A stretch of 50,387 bases of DNA from positions 1 to 50,387 of IMG/VR virus record IMGVR_UViG_3300020125_000120; one strand, 5' to 3'. A program made the position numbers and the translations under genes. The notes under the pieces were generated by a model. It had not been told where the DNA came from. It worked only from the letters and a program-made list of their open reading frames with translations, and searched no databases. Positions 16,275 to 24,484 of this stretch are shown here, piece after piece; the stretch's first letter is position 1; the number at the start of each line of letters is the position of its first letter. Source of the stretch: a virus.

Positions 16275-16826
16275 CTATGATAATACTCCTTCTCTAGCAA
16301 GTCGGCGTTTTTCATATAGTCTTTTTAGAGATTCTTTCATTTTAGCAATAGATTCTGGAGTATGAGACTTCCCATAAAATGGATTATTAAACCCTTGTTT
16401 CTTTTTGCTCATTTTGATTTTTGTCTCTAGAGTTGCCTTTTTGCCTATTTTGGATAATCTAGATGCATCTATAACATGCTGTGGTCTTGGTTTTCCTATT
16501 TTGGAAGCGGCTATTTTTCTTTTTGATTCTTTTGTATGATGTTTTCCTTGCATGTTGTTACAAGTATCATTAATCATATTATAGCTATTAATATCTTTTT
16601 CGGCATCAATTGTGTCTAATACAAGAGACTCTAACTCATATCCGTCATCATCACATATACATAGAATTATTTTTGTAAAATTTTGCTTGCTATGCTTTCT
16701 GATAGCAGCGGACAATAATACACTAGAGCCAAAGTATTTATCAGTATATACACATTTGCAACGTCTAGAGCCTATATACCATTTTCCTGTTATATTGTTA
16801 GTGATTTTGTAGATATATGCTGTCAT
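16275..16826 (-). CDS. GIY-YIG homing endonuclease with NUMOD3-like repeats
   Basis: 183 aa from ATG 16826, whose ATGA overlaps the stop of the upstream gene. The GIY-YIG nuclease module is clear at residues 3-30 (YIYKITNNITGKWYIGSRR), with downstream conserved Ser, His and Glu. The C-terminal half has NUMOD3-type DNA-binding repeats (GKHHTKESKRKI, NPFYGKSHTPESIAKM). Such free-standing Seg-like enzymes cut alleles lacking the insertion and spread by repair. An in-frame longer ORF (MEIYYRLLI in front) is explained by the original start of the interrupted neck gene. Confidence 0.9.
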   Translation of the reverse strand: MTAYIYKITNNITGKWYIGSRRCKCVYTDKYFGSSVLLSAAIRKHSKQNFTKIILCICDDDGYELESLVLDTIDAEKDINSYNMINDTCNNMQGKHHTKESKRKIAASKIGKPRPQHVIDASRLSKIGKKATLETKIKMSKKKQGFNNPFYGKSHTPESIAKMKESLKRLYEKRRLAREGVLS

Positions 16827-16831
16827 GATAA
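16277..16831 (-). mobile_element. Endonuclease insertion flanked by 7-bp repeats
   Basis: TTATCAT (minus strand) occurs at 16831-16825 just before the endonuclease start and again at 16283-16277 across its stop. Removing one copy plus the ORF would bring the upstream gene's end (TTA TCA T) next to AGGTGACACAATT of the neck gene. No group I or II intron core was seen, so this looks like a free-standing ORF insertion. Confidence 0.6.
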
Positions 16832-17209
16832 GCAGCCGATAATATATTTCCATCCAGTTTGAAAGCTATCGAATACGTCTACAACATCATATCTCTGTGA
16901 CTTCCAAATTATATAGTCCTGTGCTTTACCTGATGGGCGATTAACCCCTGATATCGTATTGTTTTGTATGTAGAATCTGTAATATATACGAGTTATATCA
17001 TAACCATATATATGCTCTAGGTTTTGATTGGTTTCTTGATATACACTAGATTTCATGCTAACAGGAGCAGCATATGTAGGTGTTATAACACCCTTTATGT
17101 TAGTTTGCCCAGTCCATACATAAATCTGTATATCTTGTTTAAATACTAATCCATTAACTTGTGGGCTAATCGTATTTTCTAAATTTTGGTATCCGATTGC
17201 ATAGCCCAT
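16823..17209 (-). CDS. Head-tail connector / collar protein
   Basis: 128 aa. The beta-rich sequence with IQIYVWTGQTNIKGVITP, YRFYIQNNTISGVNRPSG and YDVVDVFDSFQTGWKYI is typical of small joining proteins located between the tail-completion and neck-terminator genes of this phage type. The stop overlaps the ATG of the inserted endonuclease. Exact family not certain. Confidence 0.68.
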   Translation of the reverse strand: MGYAIGYQNLENTISPQVNGLVFKQDIQIYVWTGQTNIKGVITPTYAAPVSMKSSVYQETNQNLEHIYGYDITRIYYRFYIQNNTISGVNRPSGKAQDYIIWKSQRYDVVDVFDSFQTGWKYIIGCLS

Positions 17210-17236
17210 GAATTATATCCGATGCATTGTGTTATT

Positions 17237-17746
17237 TTATTCTGTTCTCGTATCGTACGATATACTATCTCGTAAATCACCAGTATTAATTAATGGTACA
17301 TTACCTTGTTTATGAGCTAATGTAAATGCACTATTTTCTTTAAAATCACCTGATTGCATTACTGTTTTTAGGTTATTCATAACGGTCTCACCCATTAAAC
17401 TAAAAACCTTTTCCATATCATAATGGTACTTTTTAGCTAATATAGCAACTTGTTTAACCCATTGATCACCATATTCGTCCACTGTAGTGCGCATAAATGG
17501 CCGAGCTGGTATCTTTATTTGTGTTGTATCTTTTTTAAGATATACACCAAAGTGTTTAGCGAAGTATCCTCGCATTTTTGGAGTGACATCAATATCAGCA
17601 CCAAATTCATTATATGAGGCTATACTTGCTTGTTCTGATGTAAAAAAACCAGTCAATAGATATGCTTTTTGTCTTTTAAGCTTACGTATGAATCCTGCTA
17701 ATCCACCAGAAGTAGAACTAGAATTAATTTCAACTGTAGCAGACAT
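17237..17746 (-). CDS. Tail completion protein (HK97 gp10 / gpS-like)
   Basis: 169 aa. Landmarks are YNEFGADIDVTPKMRGYF, the conserved PARPFMR, and PLINTGDLRDSI near the C-terminus, a pattern shared by virion-morphogenesis and tail-completion proteins. It likely terminates the tail tube or joins it to the head. It lies between the DUF4054 adaptor and the collar protein. Confidence 0.8.
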   Translation of the reverse strand: MSATVEINSSSTSGGLAGFIRKLKRQKAYLLTGFFTSEQASIASYNEFGADIDVTPKMRGYFAKHFGVYLKKDTTQIKIPARPFMRTTVDEYGDQWVKQVAILAKKYHYDMEKVFSLMGETVMNNLKTVMQSGDFKENSAFTLAHKQGNVPLINTGDLRDSISYDTRTE

Positions 17747-17785
17747 TACCGTTTTAGTCCAATATATTTAACATTTTAAATTTTA

Positions 17786-18181
17786 TTACCATACATATGG
17801 TGATCTAAATCCACAACGTCTAGCAGTAAATAATGTAGCACCACCGCGTTGACGTAATACAGACCAGCAAGCACGACCAAAAGTAGTAGAATCCCACCAT
17901 TCTTTCTGATCGCTTGTAGTACCTTCAAAAGTACCTGATACAGAATCTTCCGTAGATGCAAGTGTTCTGCTTGTTAAACCTAATTGGTATACAGTTAAAA
18001 TATGTGCAAGAACACGAAATGACCATTTATATTTGTAATTCGTGTCTTTAAAACATGCTATAACTTTTGAACCATTAACCAAAGCTTCGTAGGTATATAT
18101 ATCAATTATTTGGGCGTCTTTAAAAACACCAGTAAATTGTGGATATAAAGCTAAAAAATCAGCTACTACGAATGGAGGCAT
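17786..18181 (-). CDS. Head completion adaptor (DUF4054)
   Basis: 131 aa. Helical N-terminal half (FLALYPQFTGVFKDAQIID), then LASTEDSVSGTFEG and the aromatic QKEWWDSTTFGRACWSVL segment diagnostic of DUF4054. These proteins form the ring between portal and tail. The gene begins 1 base after the stop of the gene upstream. Confidence 0.82.
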   Translation of the reverse strand: MPPFVVADFLALYPQFTGVFKDAQIIDIYTYEALVNGSKVIACFKDTNYKYKWSFRVLAHILTVYQLGLTSRTLASTEDSVSGTFEGTTSDQKEWWDSTTFGRACWSVLRQRGGATLFTARRCGFRSPYVW

Positions 18182-18182
18182 G

Positions 18183-18545
18183 TTAATTACGTCCTGTAAC
18201 TGCTGTTCCTGGTGTTAAATCTTTAAGTTCGACTTGTTCAGTGCCTCTTGGTGTTGCTTGAAATTCTTCATCATAAGAACGTTCTTTAGTTTTAGCGTCG
18301 CTCTTATCGGCAAATATAACTTTGCTTGTCAATAAATAATTCCAGCTACCATATTGTGCTTGCACAGCTTCCCAGTCTGATACATCAATATCAGTATATG
18401 CAAATGGCAATATTATACCTGTTTTTTTATCTTTGGCCTTTGATGATGCGTTAGTACCAAAGACTGTTACCGTCTTCATTACCTTACCATCAACACCTTT
18501 TATTTGAAATGAGTGTGAATTTTCACATGCTGAACATACTATCAT
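18183..18545 (-). CDS. Head-cluster protein of unknown function, 120 aa
   Basis: Not recognised. It begins MIVCSACENSHSFQI, contains a GTNASSKAKDKKTG stretch and an acidic, Thr-rich end. The CSAC pair near the N-terminus could bind metal, but only one pair is present. Position between capsid and DUF4054 suggests a minor head or connector protein. Confidence 0.6.
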   Translation of the reverse strand: MIVCSACENSHSFQIKGVDGKVMKTVTVFGTNASSKAKDKKTGIILPFAYTDIDVSDWEAVQAQYGSWNYLLTSKVIFADKSDAKTKERSYDEEFQATPRGTEQVELKDLTPGTAVTGRN

Positions 18546-18566
18546 GGTTTACTTCCCTTTTAAAAA

Positions 18567-18818
18567 TTAACTTACCAGTTCCCAATTTGATGGTGCACTT
18601 TCTGGTGGAACTGTTGCAGATTCACCAGATTCAGTAATTAAAATATATGTGTGACCAGAATGTGTTACAACTGGTGCTTGATTTTGATTTGTACCAAAAA
18701 TTGGCGTAATATGATACATTGTACCGCTTACCCAAGCACCTTGCCAATTCATTAGCATAGATGCACCTGTGGCAATAAATGGTATAAGCATTGCCAACAA
18801 CATTAATGTGTTTTTCAT
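18567..18818 (-). CDS. Secreted small protein with CBM5/12-like module
   Basis: 83 aa. Residues 1-19 (MKNTLMLLAMLIPFIATGA) form a signal peptide with a plausible cleavage site. The mature part is a single ~60-residue aromatic module: WQGAWVSGTMYHITPIF, then VVTHSGHTYILI and a terminal NWELV. This W-W-Y-Y spacing resembles carbohydrate-binding modules of chitinase type. A secreted protein within the capsid gene block is odd, since it should leave the cytoplasm. It may alter the cell surface, for example in superinfection exclusion; this is inference. The alternative is a decoration protein with a hydrophobic start. Confidence 0.6.
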   Translation of the reverse strand: MKNTLMLLAMLIPFIATGASMLMNWQGAWVSGTMYHITPIFGTNQNQAPVVTHSGHTYILITESGESATVPPESAPSNWELVS

Positions 18819-18821
18819 ATT

Positions 18822-20012
18822 TTATATTCCTGACATTGTTGAAACACCGATTGGGTCTTTGATTAGAGAACCAGATACAGTATAACTGATTTTTTCTGCA
18901 TAGCTTGAAAGTAATCTAACAACACCATGAGAATAATATAATGATGAGAAAACGTTTACTGCAACATTGTCACCGTTTAAATCATCTAGCACTAATTGAC
19001 AATAATTTGGAACTGACGCACCAATTGGTGTGCCTGTACCTTGATAGTCTTGTACTTGAACAACTTTAAGTCCAGGGAATGCAATATTTAAATAACCTTG
19101 AACAATTTGAGTACCCAACGCATTTTGATTTACCAAGAATGTGTATACACATGGAGGAATACCAAGAGTTGCTGGCATTTTATAGTCAGCATTACCACCA
19201 GCTACACTTGTGATGTCACTGTATAGGCTTTGGATATCTGTACAAATTTCTGCATAAGTTTTATAAAACCATTGACTAGATGAAGGATTTGCTGCAGAAG
19301 CAGGAGATACAAGAACAGTACGTAATGATGGATCATTTAATAGACCAAAAATACGCATTCCGGCATAACCTTTAAAGTTAATCCTATTTATATCCAATGC
19401 GATTAAACTTGTAGCTGCTTTACGCAATCCTGCTACATAATCAATTTTACCCATTCCGAAACGTGCAGTAGCTAAATCACCATATTCAAGTGTTTTTTGC
19501 AATGATACTGCTTGACGTTGTACCCAGTTATAGTTAACTGAGCTTGCACCTGCTGGGCTTTGGTCAGAATAAACTGCTGTATTACCCATATATTGTACTG
19601 TAGGTACATACACATCAGTTGTACCAAATGCACCTTGCTGCCAGTCTGTTGTCATTACACGAGAAGCAGTTGTTTGCAATAATTGTTCAATTGGTTTAAA
19701 ATTGAATACTGATGTTAAATATTCAAGTACACCGTTAGATGGTATACCATATGCTACTGTGTCATCTTGTGCAATTTGATCACAAATAGCCTTAAGTTCA
19801 TTTTTATCTTTAGCCAAATAAATTTGATCAGTTACACAACCTTCTTGATTTGGATGTCTAAGTGACATTCCATAACCTTCATGTTCTGTTGTACCGCCAC
19901 CATTTGGATTTAAATTTGTTCTTTGCAATAACTCAAGATCGTCAAGACGTCCATTTACATGAGACTCATCAAGACCAGAATCTAAAGCTATATTTTTAAT
20001 ATCTTGTCTCAT
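18822..20012 (-). CDS. Major capsid protein (DUF2184)
   Basis: 396 aa, an HK97-fold capsid subunit of the DUF2184 type. Typical segments are the N-terminal arm with LNPNGGGTTEHEGYGMSLRHP, the spine region QRQAVSLQKTLEYGDLATARF, and KIDYVAGLRKAATSLIALDI. It follows the cement protein gene by 1 base and is downstream of the protease/scaffold, the usual head order. Confidence 0.88.
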   Translation of the reverse strand: MRQDIKNIALDSGLDESHVNGRLDDLELLQRTNLNPNGGGTTEHEGYGMSLRHPNQEGCVTDQIYLAKDKNELKAICDQIAQDDTVAYGIPSNGVLEYLTSVFNFKPIEQLLQTTASRVMTTDWQQGAFGTTDVYVPTVQYMGNTAVYSDQSPAGASSVNYNWVQRQAVSLQKTLEYGDLATARFGMGKIDYVAGLRKAATSLIALDINRINFKGYAGMRIFGLLNDPSLRTVLVSPASAANPSSSQWFYKTYAEICTDIQSLYSDITSVAGGNADYKMPATLGIPPCVYTFLVNQNALGTQIVQGYLNIAFPGLKVVQVQDYQGTGTPIGASVPNYCQLVLDDLNGDNVAVNVFSSLYYSHGVVRLLSSYAEKISYTVSGSLIKDPIGVSTMSGI

Positions 20013-20013
20013 A

Positions 20014-20550
20014 TTATCGACCTTGTCCTAAGAATTGATTTACATTACTAATAACAACTTGATTTGTTTGATTGATATTAGATTGATCTGTATTTGTTAC
20101 TACAAAATCAGTTTGGTAGTAATCTGGTTCAGATGTAACACCAACTGCTACTGTACCATCAACTGTTGATACAAATACTGCATCTCCAACATTGATTACG
20201 CTACCTGCATGGTAACTTGTTGCAACTACAACCCATAAACTTCCTTTTGGAAGTACTGAGCATTGATATGTTGCTGGCACATAAAATCCATAACCTAAAT
20301 TAGTTTGTGCATATGGTATTGTTACTTCTTGGCTTCTAAGTACGAAACCTGCAAAAATTGTTCCAGAGCCACCAGATTGTTGTACAGTATCAGTACCGAC
20401 AACCCCGAATACTCCGGATGCGACGTTTACATTACTTGCTGCTACATAACCTTGAGAAGGCAACCAACTTGTTTGTAGACCATATTGATCCCCAGGCATA
20501 CCTACATTTGGATAAAAGACAGCTTGCTGTGTTCCTGCGTATAGTGTCAT
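20014..20550 (-). CDS. Capsid cement / decoration protein
   Basis: 178 aa, beta-rich. The stretch GYGFYVPATYQCSVLPKGSL and VINVGDAVFVSTVDGTVAVG resemble structural cement proteins encoded between protease and major capsid genes. The C-terminus is Asn/Gln-rich (TNTDQSNINQTNQV). It probably stabilises the shell. Confidence 0.75.
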   Translation of the reverse strand: MTLYAGTQQAVFYPNVGMPGDQYGLQTSWLPSQGYVAASNVNVASGVFGVVGTDTVQQSGGSGTIFAGFVLRSQEVTIPYAQTNLGYGFYVPATYQCSVLPKGSLWVVVATSYHAGSVINVGDAVFVSTVDGTVAVGVTSEPDYYQTDFVVTNTDQSNINQTNQVVISNVNQFLGQGR

Positions 20551-20554
20551 ATTA

Positions 20555-22252
20555 TTATTTCCTATTAATTAAACTGACGTATGTAGATGCTTTTGTATCT
20601 GTAGCGACACGTCTTTTTGGTTTAGCTTGTTCTTTTGTACTAGCAAGAACTTCAAGCATTGCTACTTTGCTGTCGAATGCACGACCTTTTGTATTGATAT
20701 TGTTTTTAGTAAGAGCATTATCAATAATTGTTTCAATTGATGCTGTTTCTACAAATTTATCAGACATTCCGATAACTTTCTTAGCTGTTGCTATAATACT
20801 ATTCCTAGCCCTTATAGCTGCATCCATTGCTTTTTCTTTTTCGACTTCTTCCTCGTCGTCTTCTGCTTTTTCTTCTTCGTCCTCGTCTTCATCCTTAGCC
20901 TTTTTGTCTTTGGCTTTCTTGGCATCACGAGCTTTTTTATCTTTAGCCTTTTTCTCGGTTTCTTCTTCACCTTCGTCTTTAGCTTCTTTATCTTTTTCTT
21001 CTTCGTCCTCGTCTTTTGCTTTTTTATCAATAGACATTTTAGAACGTTCAGCTCTTTCAGTTTCATTCTCAATATCAGCTTCATCATAAGCATTTACTGC
21101 CGCTATAATAACGCTTGCCTGTTCTACTACACCACCCTCAAATTCGCTTGCATCTCGTGCAGCTATTTCAGAAATAGTATCAAAAATTACTGATTTATTA
21201 GTTTTCTTGTCAGCAGCGAAAACGCGCCCAAGAATGGAGCTAACCCAACTTTTTTTACTCATTGTTTTACCTTTAATGTTTGTGTTATCGTCTGCTATGG
21301 CAGCTTGCTCATGACGTCCGTCTTCTACAAGTGCCAAGTGATTTCCCTTAATGTTCACCATTTTAAAATGGTATGGTTTCCCGTTGAAGTTTCCTTCTTC
21401 AGGTATTAAATCATACGTATAACCGCATGATAAATCTTTTTTACCGCCTTCGTTATTGTCGGCTCGTTCTATAGCACGTATTGCTTTGCCATCGTGAATA
21501 TGAACTGAATTAAATAAATTGTTTTCTTTTGTGTCGAATTTTGAATCTGTACCAGTTGAACCAATCCAACGGTTTTTATGTGGATTTTCTGGTGTAATGT
21601 ATATATGACCGTCTGTTAATGGTATGCCATTGAATGTATCTGCTGCTTTTTTTACTTCTTCGGCTGGTCTATATACACCATATATCTTATCTTTATCAAG
21701 TCCTAGCGAACCTGTTTTGTCTAATTCTTTACCAAGATATGGTGCTACCTGTTCACCTGTAAGTACACATCCTTCAACATGCAAATAACCATTTGAGTCT
21801 ATATCTCTTTTTGTTTCTCCTACACTTACTTTGTTTGAGGCAGCGTATGAATCTCCTGCCCATGAATCCATAGAAATAGGTTTATCTTTAGCAAGAAACC
21901 ATTTATCAGTATATTTACCAAATGTGTTGTATATTTTTTCTTCTCTTTTTAGCTTTTCTAGTGCTTTTTTACGAGCTTCGGATTCTTCTGGTGTTGTGTC
22001 GTTTGATGTAAGTTCTTCAGCTTGATTCCATATTTCAAGATTAGCCAATGTACGTAATGCTTCTTCGTTTTCTTCTTCTAACTCATCATCTTTGGCTTTT
22101 AATTCTTTATGAAGTATATAGTTAGCTAAAGCCCATTTATTATCTGGATTTTCTTTAGTTGCTTTTGATTTTGCGTCTTGCCATTTAGCTTCAACGTCTT
22201 GCTTAGATTTGCCTGTTTCTTTAACAAGCGCTTTGATAAGTGGAGCTGGCAT
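20555..22252 (-). CDS. Prohead protease / scaffold fusion (DUF2213)
   Basis: 565 aa in four parts. Residues 1-125 are a charged helical domain (MPAPLIKALVKETGKSKQDV). About 145-320 is the DUF2213 maturation protease, with LTDGHIYI and MVNIKGNHLALVEDGRHE. About 410-480 is an extreme Lys/Glu/Asp low-complexity region (KAKDEDEEE recurring). A C-terminal tail follows (SIETIIDNALTKNN). The protease trims head proteins; the charged region likely acts as internal scaffold. It is the first gene behind the large non-coding region, whose transcript probably reads into it. Confidence 0.85.
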   Translation of the reverse strand: MPAPLIKALVKETGKSKQDVEAKWQDAKSKATKENPDNKWALANYILHKELKAKDDELEEENEEALRTLANLEIWNQAEELTSNDTTPEESEARKKALEKLKREEKIYNTFGKYTDKWFLAKDKPISMDSWAGDSYAASNKVSVGETKRDIDSNGYLHVEGCVLTGEQVAPYLGKELDKTGSLGLDKDKIYGVYRPAEEVKKAADTFNGIPLTDGHIYITPENPHKNRWIGSTGTDSKFDTKENNLFNSVHIHDGKAIRAIERADNNEGGKKDLSCGYTYDLIPEEGNFNGKPYHFKMVNIKGNHLALVEDGRHEQAAIADDNTNIKGKTMSKKSWVSSILGRVFAADKKTNKSVIFDTISEIAARDASEFEGGVVEQASVIIAAVNAYDEADIENETERAERSKMSIDKKAKDEDEEEKDKEAKDEGEEETEKKAKDKKARDAKKAKDKKAKDEDEDEEEKAEDDEEEVEKEKAMDAAIRARNSIIATAKKVIGMSDKFVETASIETIIDNALTKNNINTKGRAFDSKVAMLEVLASTKEQAKPKRRVATDTKASTYVSLINRK

Positions 22253-22263
22253 ATTTATTCTTG

Positions 22264-22320
22264 GTCAAGTTTGAGAGGGTTAAGTCTGACTATAGATATT
22301 TATAGTCAAGTTTGAAGTAT
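22264..22320 (-). promoter_or_regulatory. Leader repeats and 8-bp hairpin before head genes
   Basis: TGACTATA (22287-22294) and TATAGTCA (22301-22308) form an 8-bp stem with a 6-base loop. The minus-strand word TCAAACTTGAC occurs twice here (22274-22264 and 22315-22305), and AAACTTGAC a third time at the -35 box of the strong promoter (23171-23163). This may be an operator, or may control initiation of the protease gene that starts at 22252. Confidence 0.5.
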
Positions 22321-22339
22321 CCAAATTGGACTATGACAT

Positions 22340-23133
22340 ATTTATTTGATTATAATACACGTAATTGATGTTTGTTATGTGAATATGGAGCTACAGAATG
22401 ACATTTGTCGATTTAGCGCTCCAATTGGTGACAATAATAAGGCAGGTACGATGGGCTATACTCCCATTATACATATATCAAGTCTTACTAATTATAATAT
22501 GTACCACGCAGACATCTCGTATACAGACGCTTTGATTCTAACCTATTGTTCGGAATGCGTGGCTTATTTAGACCCGTCCACGCTTGCAGTGTACTCACAA
22601 GGGTTTATGATGCGAAAGGAGGAACATCATATTTATTATGCACATTTATAGATGCGCAACACTAAATTAAACTTCCCGTTTTCGACCTTGGAGAGCTGCG
22701 GTAGGGAAACACCTGATAACTGCGCATTATTTTGTTTTACTTGGACACGCGCAATGTCCAAATCTTCAATTGAGCTTTATTTAGCTTCGCGCTCTACGAA
22801 CTTGGAGATCGTTAAATGCGTACCTATTTATACACATGCACGCTTGCACTGTTAGTTCAGTTAGTGTAATCTTTTAATGTACTGTAAGATTTAAGTACGG
22901 TAAGATTGAATTTGTGTCACCTTACTACCCACAGCCGCCATATACAGCCTGACACTCTGGTTTAGGTGAGTCAACCAGTTAAATATGGAGAGTTACGCTG
23001 TTTGCTTGCAAGAATAGGTAGCCCGCTAATTCTCTTTCGAGATGTGGTTGTTTCAGACTAAGCCACATATTACTTATCGTGTAATAACGTCACTAAGGTA
23101 GTAGTAATCTATTTGTCAAAAGACAGTATTGAA
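22340..23133 (-). ncRNA. Candidate large ornate structured RNA (~800 nt)
   Basis: No credible gene occupies this stretch on either strand, and it is visibly richer in G and C than its surroundings. Perfect short stems follow one another: 22386-22423 (TGGAGC), 22451-22467 (ATGGG), 22557-22583 (GCGTGG), 22652-22727 (ATGCGCA), 22741-22761 (TTGGACA, 7 bp), 22868-22907 with inner 22879-22898, 22914-22955 (GTGTCA), 22957-22978 (CTGGTT), 23042-23068 (ATGTGG) and 23068-23086. The stem 23031-23042 has a GAAA tetraloop only when read on the minus strand, which agrees with the consensus promoter at 23140-23168. Size, phage setting and hairpin density recall GOLLD and ROOL RNAs; no class could be assigned. 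The 3' end is uncertain because no terminator is seen before 22252. Confidence 0.65.
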
Positions 23134-23139
23134 GTGTAT

Positions 23140-23168
23140 ATTATATCATTAAATGTATTATTTGTCAA
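23140..23168 (-). promoter_or_regulatory. Perfect sigma70 promoter
   Basis: On the minus strand TTGACA (23168-23163), a 17-base spacer and TATAAT (23145-23140): both boxes match the consensus exactly. Transcription should start near 23133 and run into the structured region and then the head genes. It implies use of host sigma70 RNA polymerase. Confidence 0.88.
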
Positions 23169-23217
23169 GTTTATTTTTGACTATTTTAGTTATCTCATTC
23201 CGACAGTAGGTAACTAA

Positions 23218-23379
23218 TTAACATCCTGATGTATACATTTTTATATATCTTGCTGCTTCTTCCAATAAATTAGCTATTTTATCCGGCTTACCTTCTTGTA
23301 CACTTTTACGTGTTTTTATCTGTCTACGTATTCTAGCACGTTCTTCTAGGCGGTATATTAAATCTTCTTGATAAGTCAT
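23218..23379 (-). CDS. Hypothetical protein, 53 aa
   Basis: Begins MTYQEDLIYRLEERARIRRQ; highly charged and probably helical, with a second helix PDKIANLLEEAARYIKM. Upstream GGAGTGTAAT gives an RBS. It lies between the MuF-side small genes and the large RNA promoter. Function unknown. Confidence 0.6.
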   Translation of the reverse strand: MTYQEDLIYRLEERARIRRQIKTRKSVQEGKPDKIANLLEEAARYIKMYTSGC

Positions 23380-23460
23380 GTATTACACTCCTGAACTATA
23401 ACCATAATAATAACTATCACCAAACATATGCAACCAATTATTGTTATAATGTTTTATGTC

Positions 23461-23655
23461 CTAATCATTAACCATATTTAGTGCTTGTTTAATACTACAT
23501 AGCTCTGCTTTTAATTGTATTGTTTCTTTTGCAAGAAGTACAACTATCTGCGCTAAATAACTTTCCTGCCATGTGCAATCCCTTATATCTTCTAATGTAT
23601 GGTAACCGTAATCTCGTTTTTCAATAGTTTTAATCAAATTCCACCACACTTTCAC
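23461..23655 (-). CDS. Hypothetical protein, 64 aa (GTG start)
   Basis: Starts at GTG 23655 within the end of the MuF-like gene, preceded by GGAG. It begins MKVWWNLIKTIEKRDYG and ends in a leucine-rich helix (VLLAKETIQLKAELCSIKQA), probably a coiled coil. Not recognised; overlap with the upstream gene suggests coupled translation. Confidence 0.55.
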   Translation of the reverse strand: MKVWWNLIKTIEKRDYGYHTLEDIRDCTWQESYLAQIVVLLAKETIQLKAELCSIKQALNMVND

Positions 23656-24484
23656 TCCAACACGTACACCCTATCTTTTCCCCAACTTGTATGTATTCTA
23701 ATACACCTTTTTCGTTCTTAATAGGACATCCTTGTTTTAGATCATAAACACGCCCAGAAGCCTCTAAATGTGTCTTTCTTGGCACTTTGTCAGCATGACT
23801 ATGCCGCCAAATACCTTTTGTTATTCCGAGTTTTAACCGTCTTTCATTATCCATTGCTGATGTGGCTTTTCTTAGTTGATCATGTGCTATAAACTCAGCC
23901 CGTCTATCCGTTATATGATATATGTTTTTAAGTTCTTTTATCAAATAATCTTTATCACGGCCTTTTAACATCGATTGTGTTACGGCATTTTGAATCTGTG
24001 TAAAGTATTGATCTGGAATAGATTTTATCAAACTAACGTTATTTTCTATCAATATCTTAGATGATTGTAACGCTTCTTTGTTTATATTGCTAAAACCTGT
24101 TGTTAATTGCTGTGCCACTTCTTTATGTTTTGTGTCTTTAAATGCTTTGTTTAACTGCATATCAACACTATTTTGTATATTTGCGGCATACGTATTTGCT
24201 AACATTGGAGCTGTAAAGTTAAAGAATTGAAACCATTTGGATACTTGTTGCTTAATAACATCTTGTAAACTTTGTGCTAATTGCTCGTTTACGGCTGTTT
24301 GCGGGTTTAATCGGATATTAGGTTTAGCATCTTCTACACTTTTTGGAACCAATGTATACACTTGTTCTACACTTTTTGTAACTTGTTTGTTCATTTCGTA
24401 TAATATTTTACGTAAACGTATACGATAATTCTTACTGATAGCATAGCTTGGTTTAACAGCTTTAAGTATTATTTGTACTGTCAT
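23630..24484 (-). CDS. Head morphogenesis protein (SPP1 gp7 / MuF-like)
   Basis: 284 aa. The N-terminal two thirds are helical. The C-terminal MuF module is clear: HITDRRAEFIAHDQLRKATS, then GIWRHSHADKVPRKTHLEASG, and the Cys/Trp ending EKIGCTCWSESVVEF. These minor head proteins bind the portal and may be ejected with DNA. It lies downstream of the portal after four small genes. Confidence 0.85.
   Translation of the reverse strand: MTVQIILKAVKPSYAISKNYRIRLRKILYEMNKQVTKSVEQVYTLVPKSVEDAKPNIRLNPQTAVNEQLAQSLQDVIKQQVSKWFQFFNFTAPMLANTYAANIQNSVDMQLNKAFKDTKHKEVAQQLTTGFSNINKEALQSSKILIENNVSLIKSIPDQYFTQIQNAVTQSMLKGRDKDYLIKELKNIYHITDRRAEFIAHDQLRKATSAMDNERRLKLGITKGIWRHSHADKVPRKTHLEASGRVYDLKQGCPIKNEKGVLEYIQVGEKIGCTCWSESVVEFD

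Noticed and set aside
16275-16853. Group I intron carrying the GIY-YIG gene
   Set aside because: The flanking DNA is only a few bases beyond the ORF; there is no room for an intron core, and the host frame is not restored by a plausible splice.
20358-21089. Serine/leucine-rich 243-codon plus-strand frame
   Set aside because: A shadow of the Lys/Glu-rich scaffold region; no RBS and no plus-strand operon here.
22346-22855. Two plus-strand open frames of 101 and 67 codons within the large non-coding region
   Set aside because: No RBS, odd composition, and they run across strong hairpins; they also oppose the direction implied by the perfect promoter.
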